Assembly (NCBI RefSeq): GCF_947503465.1 | Contig: NZ_CANNDN010000001.1 | Location: 1,736,001 to 1,800,000, forward strand | Origin: an uncultured Tateyamaria sp. | GTDB lineage: Bacteria > Pseudomonadota > Alphaproteobacteria > Rhodobacterales > Rhodobacteraceae | Reading direction: 5' to 3' | DNA length: 64,000 nt | Part shown: one piece after another, positions 8,653 to 16,760 of the stretch | Layout: each line of letters begins with the position of its first letter | How positions within the stretch are numbered: position 1 is the first letter of the stretch | Program-made: the position numbers and the translations under genes | Notes under the pieces: generated by a model | Database searches by the model: none | Told to the model about the DNA's origin: nothing | The model's input: only the letters and a program-made list of their open reading frames with translations

Positions 8653-9585
8653 TCAGCGGCCCAGGATCTCGTTGATCTCCGCTGATTTGGCGCGGTCCGC
8701 TTCGATGCGTGCCTGCGCCTCTGCCTGACCCTGCCAGTAGACGGCGGCACCGGTCTCGGCCATCAGCTTTTGCGCCGCGTCCGAGGCCATGGTCTTGGCT
8801 GCAACTTCGGCAATCGTGTCGATCACCTCCTGCGGCGTACCCTTGGTCACGAACAGGCCATTCCACAACTCGACATCGTTGACGCCTGCCTGCGCGGCAA
8901 TGGTTTCAACGCCGTCCAGCTTGGCAATCGGGTTCGCGCCGATATTGCCCAGCACGTTGATGTCACCCAGGCAGGGTTCGATCAGGGCCAGCGTGGTGTT
9001 GATCACATCCGCATCGCCCGAAGACAGCGTGTTGCAGTCCAGAAGGTCAAAGGCAGAGTCGTCCGCGAATTCAAAGCCCATCTTGGCCGCCGCCGCCATG
9101 GACACGGCGGTGGGCGTCAGGCCGGCACCGAAGTGGCCCAGCACGACGTCGTTTTCTTTCGCGTATTCAGCCAGGTCCGCCATGTTGGAATAGGGCGCGT
9201 CGCCTGAAGCGGCCAGCACAAAGGGATAGGTCAGAAAGATGCCGATAGGGACAAAGCTGTCTTCTTCGATGCCGATATCGATCTTGGGGCCAACGACCGG
9301 CACACCGATCACAAACGACCCGATGACGGACCCGTCATTTGGTGCGTTCAGCACTTCCAGCGCACCGGGGAACGGACCGTCACCGCCACCGGGCCGGTTC
9401 ACGACAGACGCAGGTTGCCCTGTCGCTTCGGCCATGTCCGCGGCGATCATGCGGGTCAGGATGTCCTCGAAATCTCCGGGGGGCCACGGCACGATGAACT
9501 GCACCGGACCGGTGGGATATTCGGCCAAGGCGGGACCGGTAAGGGCAGCCAGCGCAAGGGCGGCCGAGGTCAAAAGCTTTTTCAT
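8653..9585 (-). CDS. tctC: Tripartite tricarboxylate transporter substrate-binding protein (TctC/BUG family)
   Basis: This is a periplasmic solute receptor of 310 residues for a TctABC-type secondary importer of carboxylates. ATG 9585 gives a clear signal peptide (MKKLLTSAALALAALTGPALA); the longer frame to 9669 would run into the preceding tctA 3' region. The mature part has the BUG pattern YPTGPVQFIVPWPPG and VVNRPGGGDGP. The permease genes tctB and tctA are immediately upstream in the same operon. The ligand is not predictable, but the linked aminotransferase, P450 and GS-like genes suggest an amine- or amino-acid-derived carboxylate. Confidence 0.9.
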   Translation of the reverse strand: MKKLLTSAALALAALTGPALAEYPTGPVQFIVPWPPGDFEDILTRMIAADMAEATGQPASVVNRPGGGDGPFPGALEVLNAPNDGSVIGSFVIGVPVVGPKIDIGIEEDSFVPIGIFLTYPFVLAASGDAPYSNMADLAEYAKENDVVLGHFGAGLTPTAVSMAAAAKMGFEFADDSAFDLLDCNTLSSGDADVINTTLALIEPCLGDINVLGNIGANPIAKLDGVETIAAQAGVNDVELWNGLFVTKGTPQEVIDTIAEVAAKTMASDAAQKLMAETGAAVYWQGQAEAQARIEADRAKSAEINEILGR

Positions 9586-9619
9586 GTGTACTCTCCCTGA
9601 GTGTGTTTTGCTTTTGCGA

Positions 9620-11110
9620 TTAATGTTCAAACCTCTTCGTGCGGAGGCTTTGCGCGATCGTGACACCAATCACGATCAGGATGACACCAAAAAGTGTGCC
9701 CGATACAGGCCGGTTGACCAGGTCAAAGACCGTTCTGATCTGCCCCGACCCGGCTGTCAGCTTCTCGATCATGATGGACCCCAGCACGAGGCCCAGCACA
9801 ATCGGCACCAGCGGCCAGTCAAGGCGGCGCAGGATGAACCCCAGATAACCGAACCCGGCAGCAAACATGCAATCGGCGAACGAGTTGCGGATCGAAAACA
9901 CGCCGACGAATGCGAGGATCAGAATGAAAGCACCCAACAGGCGGTTGGGGACATAGATGATCTTGGCAATCCATTTCGTGGACACCAGCAGCGTCAGGAT
10001 CACCAGCAGGTTGATGATCAAAAGCGCGATGAAAAGCGAGAACAGGAAATCCGGATTGTTGTCGAAAATGTCCGGTCCGGGTTTGATGCCGGCATCAAAA
10101 AACACAACCATCATCATCGCCGTCAGCGCTTCGCCCGGCACGCCCAGCGCCAAGAGCGGCACCATGGCCGCGGCAGGCACCGCGTTATTGCTGGCCTCGG
10201 ACGCGATCAGCCCGTCGGGCGCACCCCGTCCAAAGCGCCCTGGGTCGCGCGACATCGCCCGCGCGGTCGAGTAGCTGAAGAATTGCGCCACGAACTCGCC
10301 CACGCCGGGGATGATGCCCATGATGGTGCCATAGCCTGCGCTGATGGTGGCCACGGCAGGGTGCTTTTTCAACTCACCGAACCCGCGCAGAAGCCCGCCG
10401 TGAAGCCGCGCCTCGGGCGGGTCCGCGTCCTTTCCCGTCAGCAGGAACAGCGCTTGGCTGATGGCGAAGATGCCCACGATCACGACGATCAGGTTGAAAC
10501 CTGGATAGAGGTATTCGACCCCGAACGTATATCGGTCAATCTGCTTCAGCGATTGCCGTCCGACCAGCGCGATGAGGGCCCCAAGTCCAAAGAGCAGCGC
10601 CGCAATCCCCATCGTCTTGCGATGCGCCGCGATCAGCAGAACAGCCCCCAGGGCGGCCGCCATGAAGATGTCCCGCTGTCCGAACAGCGCCCCCAGATCG
10701 CGCAGGTAAGGGCCGAACAGCATCAGCGCGCCAAGCCCCAGCAGGATCGAAAAGCACCCGCCAAAGAACGACGCGGAGTAGGCCAGCGACAGGCCGCGCG
10801 CCGCCTCGCCCCGCCGCGTCATGGCATAGCCGTCATAGGTGGTCAGCGCATTCACAGGCGTGCCGGGCGTGTTGATCAGGATCGCGGGGATTGCACCGCC
10901 ATACATGGACGAGCCATAGACGCCCAGCAGCAGGACCAGCGACACCAGATCATCGAGGAACACGGTGGCGGGCAGCAAGATCGCGATGGCGATGGCAGGC
11001 CCAATCCCCGGCACGGCCCCGATGGCCAACCCGCCCACCGACCCGATCAGGATCGCAACCAGCACGGGCACGCTGGCAAGGTTATCAAGGCCGGTCCAGA
11101 AAGCCTCCAT
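9620..11110 (-). CDS. tctA: Tripartite tricarboxylate transporter permease, large subunit
   Basis: This is an inner-membrane permease of 496 residues with about a dozen hydrophobic segments. It carries the conserved TctA sequences VPGIGPAIAIAILLP, YGSSMYGGAIPAILINTPG and GIIPGVGEF. ATG 11110 overlaps the tctB stop as TGATG and is preferred; a GTG nine bases earlier is an alternative. It works with TctB and TctC to import carboxylates using an ion gradient. TctC follows after 34 bp. Confidence 0.93.
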   Translation of the reverse strand: MEAFWTGLDNLASVPVLVAILIGSVGGLAIGAVPGIGPAIAIAILLPATVFLDDLVSLVLLLGVYGSSMYGGAIPAILINTPGTPVNALTTYDGYAMTRRGEAARGLSLAYSASFFGGCFSILLGLGALMLFGPYLRDLGALFGQRDIFMAAALGAVLLIAAHRKTMGIAALLFGLGALIALVGRQSLKQIDRYTFGVEYLYPGFNLIVVIVGIFAISQALFLLTGKDADPPEARLHGGLLRGFGELKKHPAVATISAGYGTIMGIIPGVGEFVAQFFSYSTARAMSRDPGRFGRGAPDGLIASEASNNAVPAAAMVPLLALGVPGEALTAMMMVVFFDAGIKPGPDIFDNNPDFLFSLFIALLIINLLVILTLLVSTKWIAKIIYVPNRLLGAFILILAFVGVFSIRNSFADCMFAAGFGYLGFILRRLDWPLVPIVLGLVLGSIMIEKLTAGSGQIRTVFDLVNRPVSGTLFGVILIVIGVTIAQSLRTKRFEH

Positions 11111-11850
11111 CAGAACCACACCTGCATGAACGTCTCCAGACGTTGCGGCAGTTGGTCATACAGCCAGATATTCACCGGTGTCCTGATCTGCAGGCCCGTG
11201 CGGAACACCAGAACGATGGCAAGGCTGGCGGCAAGGCAGATGCCCATCCAGCGCAGCCCGCGATACCCCAGCCGCCAGGGCAGCAAAGTCCCCAGCAGCA
11301 GCGTGGACACCAGATAGCCCAGCACTGGCACCAACAGCGTATAGGCCACGAACCATGCGACGTATTCCAGCGCGCGCAACCATTGTATTACCTCGTGACC
11401 CATGGCCGTGGGCTGACGGAACCGCTTGCGCCACGCCTGCGCCCGCCACGCACCGCGCAGGTTCCACAGGGCCGCCGGCACCAGCACGCAAAGGCAGATC
11501 AACGGTGCGACCCAGCTTTGCTTGAGGATACGGCCCAGCCGCGCCGTTCGCCCGTCCGGTTCCGTCACGCCAAACTGGTCCATCCAGTACCGCGCCATGT
11601 TCTGCGGCAACTTGCGATCCTCCCACCCGGTCTGGGAGAAAAAGAACACAAGGAAAAACAACGCCAAGGCCGCCATGAACACGGAAAACACCAAATCCCC
11701 CCGCCCGCGGCGGAAATCGGTGATGTCGGTCACGTTGATCTTGGCATCCGCCGGGCAGGCACTGCGAAAGGCACGGGCATGCGGTGTGGACGCGATGGGC
11801 CGCGCCGTCGTCGCGCTGCGCAGCGCGGGAGACGTGGCCCGAGAGGTCAC
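11110..11850 (-). CDS. tctB: Tripartite tricarboxylate transporter small subunit (TctB family)
   Basis: This is the small membrane subunit, 246 residues. It has a polar N-terminal stretch of about 50 residues followed by four hydrophobic segments (the first near LVFSVFMAALALFFLVFFF). It is longer at the N-terminus than many TctB proteins, so the true start could be further in, but the GTG at 11850 overlaps the aminotransferase stop as GTGA, which supports it. It is encoded between the aminotransferase and tctA. Confidence 0.83.
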   Translation of the reverse strand: MTSRATSPALRSATTARPIASTPHARAFRSACPADAKINVTDITDFRRGRGDLVFSVFMAALALFFLVFFFSQTGWEDRKLPQNMARYWMDQFGVTEPDGRTARLGRILKQSWVAPLICLCVLVPAALWNLRGAWRAQAWRKRFRQPTAMGHEVIQWLRALEYVAWFVAYTLLVPVLGYLVSTLLLGTLLPWRLGYRGLRWMGICLAASLAIVLVFRTGLQIRTPVNIWLYDQLPQRLETFMQVWF

Positions 11851-13208
11851 GCCGCCTCGGCCATGGCCTTGAGGCCGGTTTCGGTGGCGGACAGGATTTT
11901 CTGCACGTGGCCCGCGTCCAAGACAAGGGGCGGCGAGAAGATGGCATTGTTGCCGGACACCCGGATCATCACCCCGTCAGCGTAAGCTGCCTTCTGGAAC
12001 ACCAGCGGCAGCGCCTTGCCGATGGGCGTCTTTTTGGCCCGGTCACTCACCAGTTCAATCGCGCACATCAGCCCCTCACCGCGCACATCGCCGATCACAT
12101 CGAACCGCGCCTGCAACGCCTCAAGCCCCGCCTTCAACTCAGGCCCCCGGGCGCGCGCAGCGTCCCATGGCCTGATGCGCATCGTCTCTTCCACCGCGGC
12201 AACAGCCGCCGCTGCCCCGACGGGATGGCCGGAATAGGTATAGCCGGAATCAACCGACCCCACGCCGCTTTCATCCTCTTCGAACACCGCCGCCACATGG
12301 TCTGCAATCATCACGGCGCCAAAAGGGAAATACCCATTTGTGATCGCCTTTGCCGTACACATCAGGTCAGGCCGCACACCCCAATGGCGCGACCCTGTTT
12401 CTGTCCCGGCCCGCCCAAAGGCCGTGATTACCTCATCCGCGATCAACAGCACGCCGTGCTTGTCACAAATGTCCCGCACCATCGGCATGAAGCTGGGATG
12501 CGGCGGGATGACCCCGCCTGCGCCCTGCACCGGTTCCATCACAAAGGCTGCAATGGTGTTGGCGCCCTGAAACGCTATCTCGCGCTCCAGCATCCCTGCA
12601 CTGAGCCGGGCCAGTTCCGCGGGATCATCCGTGCCAAACGGATTGCGATACAAGTAGGGCCCCGGAATGTGAAAGCACCCGGCCATAAGTGGCTCGTAGG
12701 TATTGCGAAACTTGGCGTTGCCGTTGACCGACGCGCCGCCGAAATGCGTCCCGTGATAGCCCTTGTCCAGACTGATGAACTTGGTCCGCGCACTGTCCCC
12801 GCGAATGCGGTGGTACTGCCGCGCCAGTTTCAACGCGATCTCGATACTGTCGGACCCGCCGGAGGTGAAAAAGCTGCGGGTCATCCCGTCGGGGCCAAAG
12901 AACTCCGCCAGCAGATAGGCCAGCTCGATCGCCTTGTCGTTCGACGTGCCGCGAAAGGTCGAATAGTAGGGCAGCGCTTCAAGTTGCGCAGAAATGGCGT
13001 CCTTCACCGGTTGGCAGGAATAGCCGAGGTTCACGTTCCACAGCCCGCCCACCGCGTCGATACTGCGGTGGCCGTCGACATCGGTGATGTATACCCCCTC
13101 ACCCCCCGTCAGGATCGTTGGCGGGTGCGCCATGCTGTCTGCGGGATGCGCCATGGGATGCCAGAACTGGCGCGCATTGTGTTCCTTCAGAAAATTGCTG
13201 TCCTTCAT
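11847..13208 (-). CDS. Class III pyridoxal-phosphate aminotransferase (omega-amino acid/amine:pyruvate type)
   Basis: This 453-residue enzyme transfers amino groups from omega-amino acids or amines to a keto acid such as pyruvate. Visible motifs are the phosphate-binding TSGGSDS (115-121), the cofactor Asp258 in LIADEV, and the Schiff-base Lys287 in CTAKAITNGYFPFGAV. It begins in an ATGA overlap with the iclR stop and ends in a GTGA overlap with tctB, so it is firmly inside the operon. By analogy with PuuE it could remove the amine of a gamma-glutamylated or free amine substrate. Substrate specificity is not readable. Confidence 0.92.
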   Translation of the reverse strand: MKDSNFLKEHNARQFWHPMAHPADSMAHPPTILTGGEGVYITDVDGHRSIDAVGGLWNVNLGYSCQPVKDAISAQLEALPYYSTFRGTSNDKAIELAYLLAEFFGPDGMTRSFFTSGGSDSIEIALKLARQYHRIRGDSARTKFISLDKGYHGTHFGGASVNGNAKFRNTYEPLMAGCFHIPGPYLYRNPFGTDDPAELARLSAGMLEREIAFQGANTIAAFVMEPVQGAGGVIPPHPSFMPMVRDICDKHGVLLIADEVITAFGRAGTETGSRHWGVRPDLMCTAKAITNGYFPFGAVMIADHVAAVFEEDESGVGSVDSGYTYSGHPVGAAAAVAAVEETMRIRPWDAARARGPELKAGLEALQARFDVIGDVRGEGLMCAIELVSDRAKKTPIGKALPLVFQKAAYADGVMIRVSGNNAIFSPPLVLDAGHVQKILSATETGLKAMAEAA

Positions 13209-14005
13209 GACGCGGCCCTTTCGCGGCTCGGGATCCAGAGGTCGAGGATGTGCGGGGGCACGCTGCCACCCATGGCTTGGCTGATCTCTTCACCGCGTTG
13301 CATCAGCAGGCGCGCAAGGTGCGCCTCGGTCGCCTTGCCGCCGCGCCCTGTGGGATAGGCGATGGAGCATGTGGCAAAGGCCCGGCTGGCCGCATCAAAG
13401 ATGGGAATCGCCACCGATGACACGCCCAATCGCAGGGTATCCCGGTTACGGGCAAAGCCTCGCTGCGCCACCAGCTTCAACTCGGCCTCGACCTCCATCC
13501 GGTTGGGCGCGGGCGCCCCCGGCAGCCGGGTGCGCGGATCGGCCAGAGCCAGATCCAGCAACCCACCCGGCGAAAACGCCAGATACGCCTTGCCCGACGC
13601 AGTCGCAAACAGGGGCGGCAGACCATAGGCGTCAAAACTGACGCGCACCGGATGGTCGTGTTGCTCGGCATGGTGGACATGGACCAGATCAAACCCCTGC
13701 AGGCGACTGACATGCACCAGCTCGCCCGCCTCGCGGCTCAGCGCATCAATGACCGCCCGCAGCATCTCGACCTCGGGCACCGTACGCACCCGCATGCCCG
13801 CAAGCCGTGTCAGGGCGGGCCCAAGGCGGTAGGCGCGCGTGCCGCTGTCCTGCTCCAAAAACCCGGCCCGTTCAAGCGCCACAAGGTGTCGATGCACCGT
13901 CGCCTTGTCCCGTCCGGTCAGGCGCTGCACATCCGACAAGCCCAGCACCGGCTGCGCCGTGCTGAACAGGTCCAACAAACCAAGAGCCTTTGCAATGGTC
14001 GACAT
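13205..14005 (-). CDS. IclR family transcriptional regulator
   Basis: The 266-residue protein has an N-terminal winged helix-turn-helix (1-65; VQRLTGRDKATVHRHLVALERAGFL) and the IclR effector domain (about 75-258; ATASGKAYLAF). I chose ATG 14005 (MSTIAKALGLLDLF), the usual IclR beginning, over 14041. It is divergent from hpaE with 89 bp between the starts and is itself the first gene of the leftward operon. It is therefore well placed to control both the homoprotocatechuate operon and the aminotransferase/P450 operon. Confidence 0.92.
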   Translation of the reverse strand: MSTIAKALGLLDLFSTAQPVLGLSDVQRLTGRDKATVHRHLVALERAGFLEQDSGTRAYRLGPALTRLAGMRVRTVPEVEMLRAVIDALSREAGELVHVSRLQGFDLVHVHHAEQHDHPVRVSFDAYGLPPLFATASGKAYLAFSPGGLLDLALADPRTRLPGAPAPNRMEVEAELKLVAQRGFARNRDTLRLGVSSVAIPIFDAASRAFATCSIAYPTGRGGKATEAHLARLLMQRGEEISQAMGGSVPPHILDLWIPSRERAAS

Positions 14006-14059
14006 GGGACAAAGCTTGACGCACCTGAAATCGCCTTGCAATATATTTTTGCATCCACC

Positions 14060-14076
14060 GGTTCAATATATGAACC
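14060..14076. promoter_or_regulatory. Putative IclR operator palindrome in the iclR-hpaE divergent promoter
   Basis: GGTTCA-N5-TGAACC is a perfect inverted repeat, partly nested inside outer arms TTGCAT (14049-14054) and ATGCAA (14078-14083). It ends 18 bp before the hpaE start and lies inside an AT-rich stretch in an otherwise GC-rich gap. The size and dyad symmetry fit an IclR-type site; assignment is inferred from position. Confidence 0.6.
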
Positions 14077-14094
14077 AATGCAAGGAAGATCGGC

Positions 14095-15606
14095 ATGTCG
14101 GCGCTCGACGAAAACATCGCAAAACTCGCCCCGCACCTCGCCCGCATAGGCAAAAGCGGCATCCTCAATCACATTGCAGGCAAACCTGTCCCTGCGGCCG
14201 CTGGCGCATGGTTCGACACGACCTCGCCCATTGACGACAGCCACATCGCCCGTGTCGCGCGCAGCGACGCAAGCGACATCGACGCAGCGGCCCAGGCCGC
14301 CAAGGCGGCGTTCCCGGCCTGGCGCGACATGCCCGCCGCCGAACGCAAACGCATCCTGCACGCCATCGCGGACGGCATCGAAGCCCGCGCCGAGGAAATC
14401 GCACTATGTGAATGCCACGACACCGGCCAGGCGCTGCGTTTCATGTCCAAGGCCGCCCTGCGCGGCGCCGCCAACTTCCGCTTCTTTGCCGACCGTGCGC
14501 CGTCGGCCCGCGATGGTCAGGCGCTGCCATCACCCACGCTGATGAACATCACCACCCGCGTGCCCATCGGCCCCGTGGGCATCATCACCCCGTGGAACAC
14601 GCCCTTCATGCTGTCGACGTGGAAAATCGCCCCGGCCCTGGCCGCAGGCTGCACAGTCGTGCACAAACCCGCCGAACTCAGCCCCTGGACCGCCCGCATC
14701 CTGATCGACATCGCCGAAGACGCAGGCCTGCCACCCGGGGTCTGGAACCTCGTCAACGGCATGGGCGAAGACGCAGGACGCGCCCTGACCGAACACCCCG
14801 ACATCAGGGCCATCGCCTTTGTCGGCGAATCCAAAACCGGCTCCGCGATCATGGCACAGGGGGCACCCACCCTGAAACGCGTCCATTTCGAACTGGGCGG
14901 CAAGAACCCGGTCATTGTCTTCGACGATGCGGACCTCGACAGCGCGCTCGACGCGGTCCTCTTCATGATCTACTCGCTGAACGGCGAACGGTGCACCTCG
15001 TCGTCGCGCCTGCTGGTGCAGGATACGATCGCCGACGACTTCGAAACCCAACTCGCCGCCCGTGCCAAGGCGATCAGGGTCGGCCATCCGCTTGATCCCG
15101 CAACCGAAGTCGGCCCCCTGATCCACGAGGCGCACCGCAAGAAGGTGATGGCCAGCTTTGACACGGCGCGGACCGAAGGGGCCACCATCGCCGCAGGCGG
15201 CACGCGCGTGGGCGACACCGGCCAATTCGTGGCCCCGACGCTCTTCACCCACGCCACGAACGACATGACCATCGCCCGGGACGAAATCTTCGGCCCCGTC
15301 CTCACCTCCATCCGCTTTTCGACCGAGGAACAAGCGCTGAACATCGCCAACGACACGGCTTATGGCCTCACCGGCTATGTCTGGACCGCGGATGTGACAC
15401 GCGCAATGCGCTTCACAGAGCAGCTCGAGGCAGGCATGATCTGGGTCAATTCCGCCAATGTGCGCCACCTGCCCACGCCGTTTGGCGGCATGAAAGCCAG
15501 CGGCATAGGACGCGACGGCGGCGACTGGTCATTCGAATTCTACATGGAGCAAAAACACATCGGCATCGCCACCGGGGACCCCAAAATCCCCAGACTCGGA
15601 ACATAA
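14095..15606 (+). CDS. hpaE: 5-carboxymethyl-2-hydroxymuconate semialdehyde dehydrogenase
   Basis: This is an aldehyde dehydrogenase of 503 residues. It has the catalytic Glu266 in FELGGKNP, nucleophile Cys300 in GERCTSS, Asn168 in PWNTP, and cofactor-loop residues near 242-248. The best fit is HpaE, which oxidises the ring-cleavage semialdehyde of homoprotocatechuate with NAD, because the next gene encodes the matching extradiol dioxygenase. An AAGGAAG ribosome site precedes ATG 14095. It is the first gene of the rightward operon and lies next to the IclR-type palindrome. Confidence 0.9.
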   Translation: MSALDENIAKLAPHLARIGKSGILNHIAGKPVPAAAGAWFDTTSPIDDSHIARVARSDASDIDAAAQAAKAAFPAWRDMPAAERKRILHAIADGIEARAEEIALCECHDTGQALRFMSKAALRGAANFRFFADRAPSARDGQALPSPTLMNITTRVPIGPVGIITPWNTPFMLSTWKIAPALAAGCTVVHKPAELSPWTARILIDIAEDAGLPPGVWNLVNGMGEDAGRALTEHPDIRAIAFVGESKTGSAIMAQGAPTLKRVHFELGGKNPVIVFDDADLDSALDAVLFMIYSLNGERCTSSSRLLVQDTIADDFETQLAARAKAIRVGHPLDPATEVGPLIHEAHRKKVMASFDTARTEGATIAAGGTRVGDTGQFVAPTLFTHATNDMTIARDEIFGPVLTSIRFSTEEQALNIANDTAYGLTGYVWTADVTRAMRFTEQLEAGMIWVNSANVRHLPTPFGGMKASGIGRDGGDWSFEFYMEQKHIGIATGDPKIPRLGT

Positions 15607-15706
15607 CCCTTCTTCTGGCCAAAATACTTCAGGGAGTTTGAGGGACAGCGTCCCTCATCAACAAGTCAAATCGCGTGCGGCGCAGCCGCCCCATTCAGGA
15701 CCAGCC

Positions 15707-16687
15707 ATGCCGATCCCCCCGCCCGAGCTTTACCCCCCGTTCAACATCGTCCGGCTCAGCCATGTGGAATACCGGGTGACGGACCTCGCCGCATCGCGCG
15801 CCTTCTACGTGGACACGCTGGGCCTTCAGGTCACGCATGAAGACGACGGCACGATCTATCTCCGGGCGATGGAAGAACGTGGCCACCATTGCATGATCCT
15901 GCGCCAGGCGGACGCGGCCAATGTCGCGCGGCTCGGCTTCAAGCTCTATGACCAGCCCGACCTCGACAAGGCGGCGCACTGGTTCGCCGAACAAGGCCGC
16001 CCCGTCGCATGGGGTGACCGCCCCTTCATGGGCCGCGTCCTGCACACAACTGACCCCTGGGGTGTGCCCCTGGAATTTTACGTCCAGATGGACCGGCTCC
16101 CGACCATTGCCCAGACATACGCCCTCTACCGTGGCGTCAAACCGCTGCGCATCGACCATTTCAACCTGTTCTCGACGGATGTGGACAGCGCCGTCGCCTT
16201 CTACACGCAGATGGGTTTCCGCACGACCGAATACACCGAAGATACCGAAACCGGCAAAACCTGGGCCGCATGGATGCACCGCAAGGGCGGCGTGCATGAC
16301 ATCGCCTTCACCAATGGCACCGGCCCCCGACTGCATCATTCCGCCTTCTGGGTGCCAACGCCGCTGAACATCATCGACCTTCTCGATCTGATGAGCACGA
16401 CAGGCTACCGCGAAAACATCGAACGCGGGCCCGGTCGGCACGGCATCTCCAACGCGTTCTTCCTCTACATCCGCGACCCGGACGGCCACCGCATCGAAAT
16501 CTACTGTTCGGATTACCAAACCGTCGATCCCGATCATGAACCGATCAAATGGGACCTCAAGGACCCGCAGCGCCAGACCCTCTGGGGCGCCCCCGCCCCA
16601 CGCAGCTGGTTCGAAGAGGGCAGCGTGTTCGACGGCGTTGCAACGTCCGAGCCCCTTCTCAAAGCCCAGCCCATCGTGGCACCGTGA
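15707..16687 (+). CDS. hpaD: 3,4-dihydroxyphenylacetate 2,3-dioxygenase
   Basis: This is an extradiol ring-cleavage dioxygenase of the vicinal-oxygen-chelate fold, 326 residues, with two glyoxalase-like halves. The metal ligands appear to be His151 (RIDHFN), His211 (LHHSAF) and Glu264 (HRIEIY), close to the spacing in known homoprotocatechuate 2,3-dioxygenases. ATG 15707 follows an AGGA ribosome site; a longer frame from 15638 is unlikely. It makes 5-carboxymethyl-2-hydroxymuconate semialdehyde, the substrate of the upstream hpaE product. Confidence 0.93.
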   Translation: MPIPPPELYPPFNIVRLSHVEYRVTDLAASRAFYVDTLGLQVTHEDDGTIYLRAMEERGHHCMILRQADAANVARLGFKLYDQPDLDKAAHWFAEQGRPVAWGDRPFMGRVLHTTDPWGVPLEFYVQMDRLPTIAQTYALYRGVKPLRIDHFNLFSTDVDSAVAFYTQMGFRTTEYTEDTETGKTWAAWMHRKGGVHDIAFTNGTGPRLHHSAFWVPTPLNIIDLLDLMSTTGYRENIERGPGRHGISNAFFLYIRDPDGHRIEIYCSDYQTVDPDHEPIKWDLKDPQRQTLWGAPAPRSWFEEGSVFDGVATSEPLLKAQPIVAP

Positions 16688-16691
16688 CATT

Positions 16692-16710
16692 GGCGGAGGA
16701 CATCTCCGCC
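16692..16710. repeat. Stem-loop after hpaD
   Basis: GGCGGAG-GACAT-CTCCGCC is a perfect 7-bp stem starting 4 bp after the hpaD stop. It lacks a T-run, so it may process or stabilise the mRNA rather than stop transcription. Confidence 0.45.
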
Positions 16711-16714
16711 TGAC

Positions 16715-16741
16715 CCGTAGGGTGCGCATTCATTGCGCACC
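16715..16741 (+). repeat. REP-like palindromic element, copy 1
   Basis: The element is CCGTAG followed by the stem GGTGCGCA-TTCAT-TGCGCACC. A 26/27 identical copy in opposite orientation lies at 63242-63268, so this is a dispersed genomic palindrome. It lies just upstream of the decarboxylase ribosome site. Confidence 0.65.
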
Positions 16742-16760
16742 ATCACCCAAAGGACACACC

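Noticed and set aside
9239-11317. 692-codon plus-strand frame
   Set aside because: It is antisense to tctC and tctA and its translation is rich in Arg, His and Gln with no domain.
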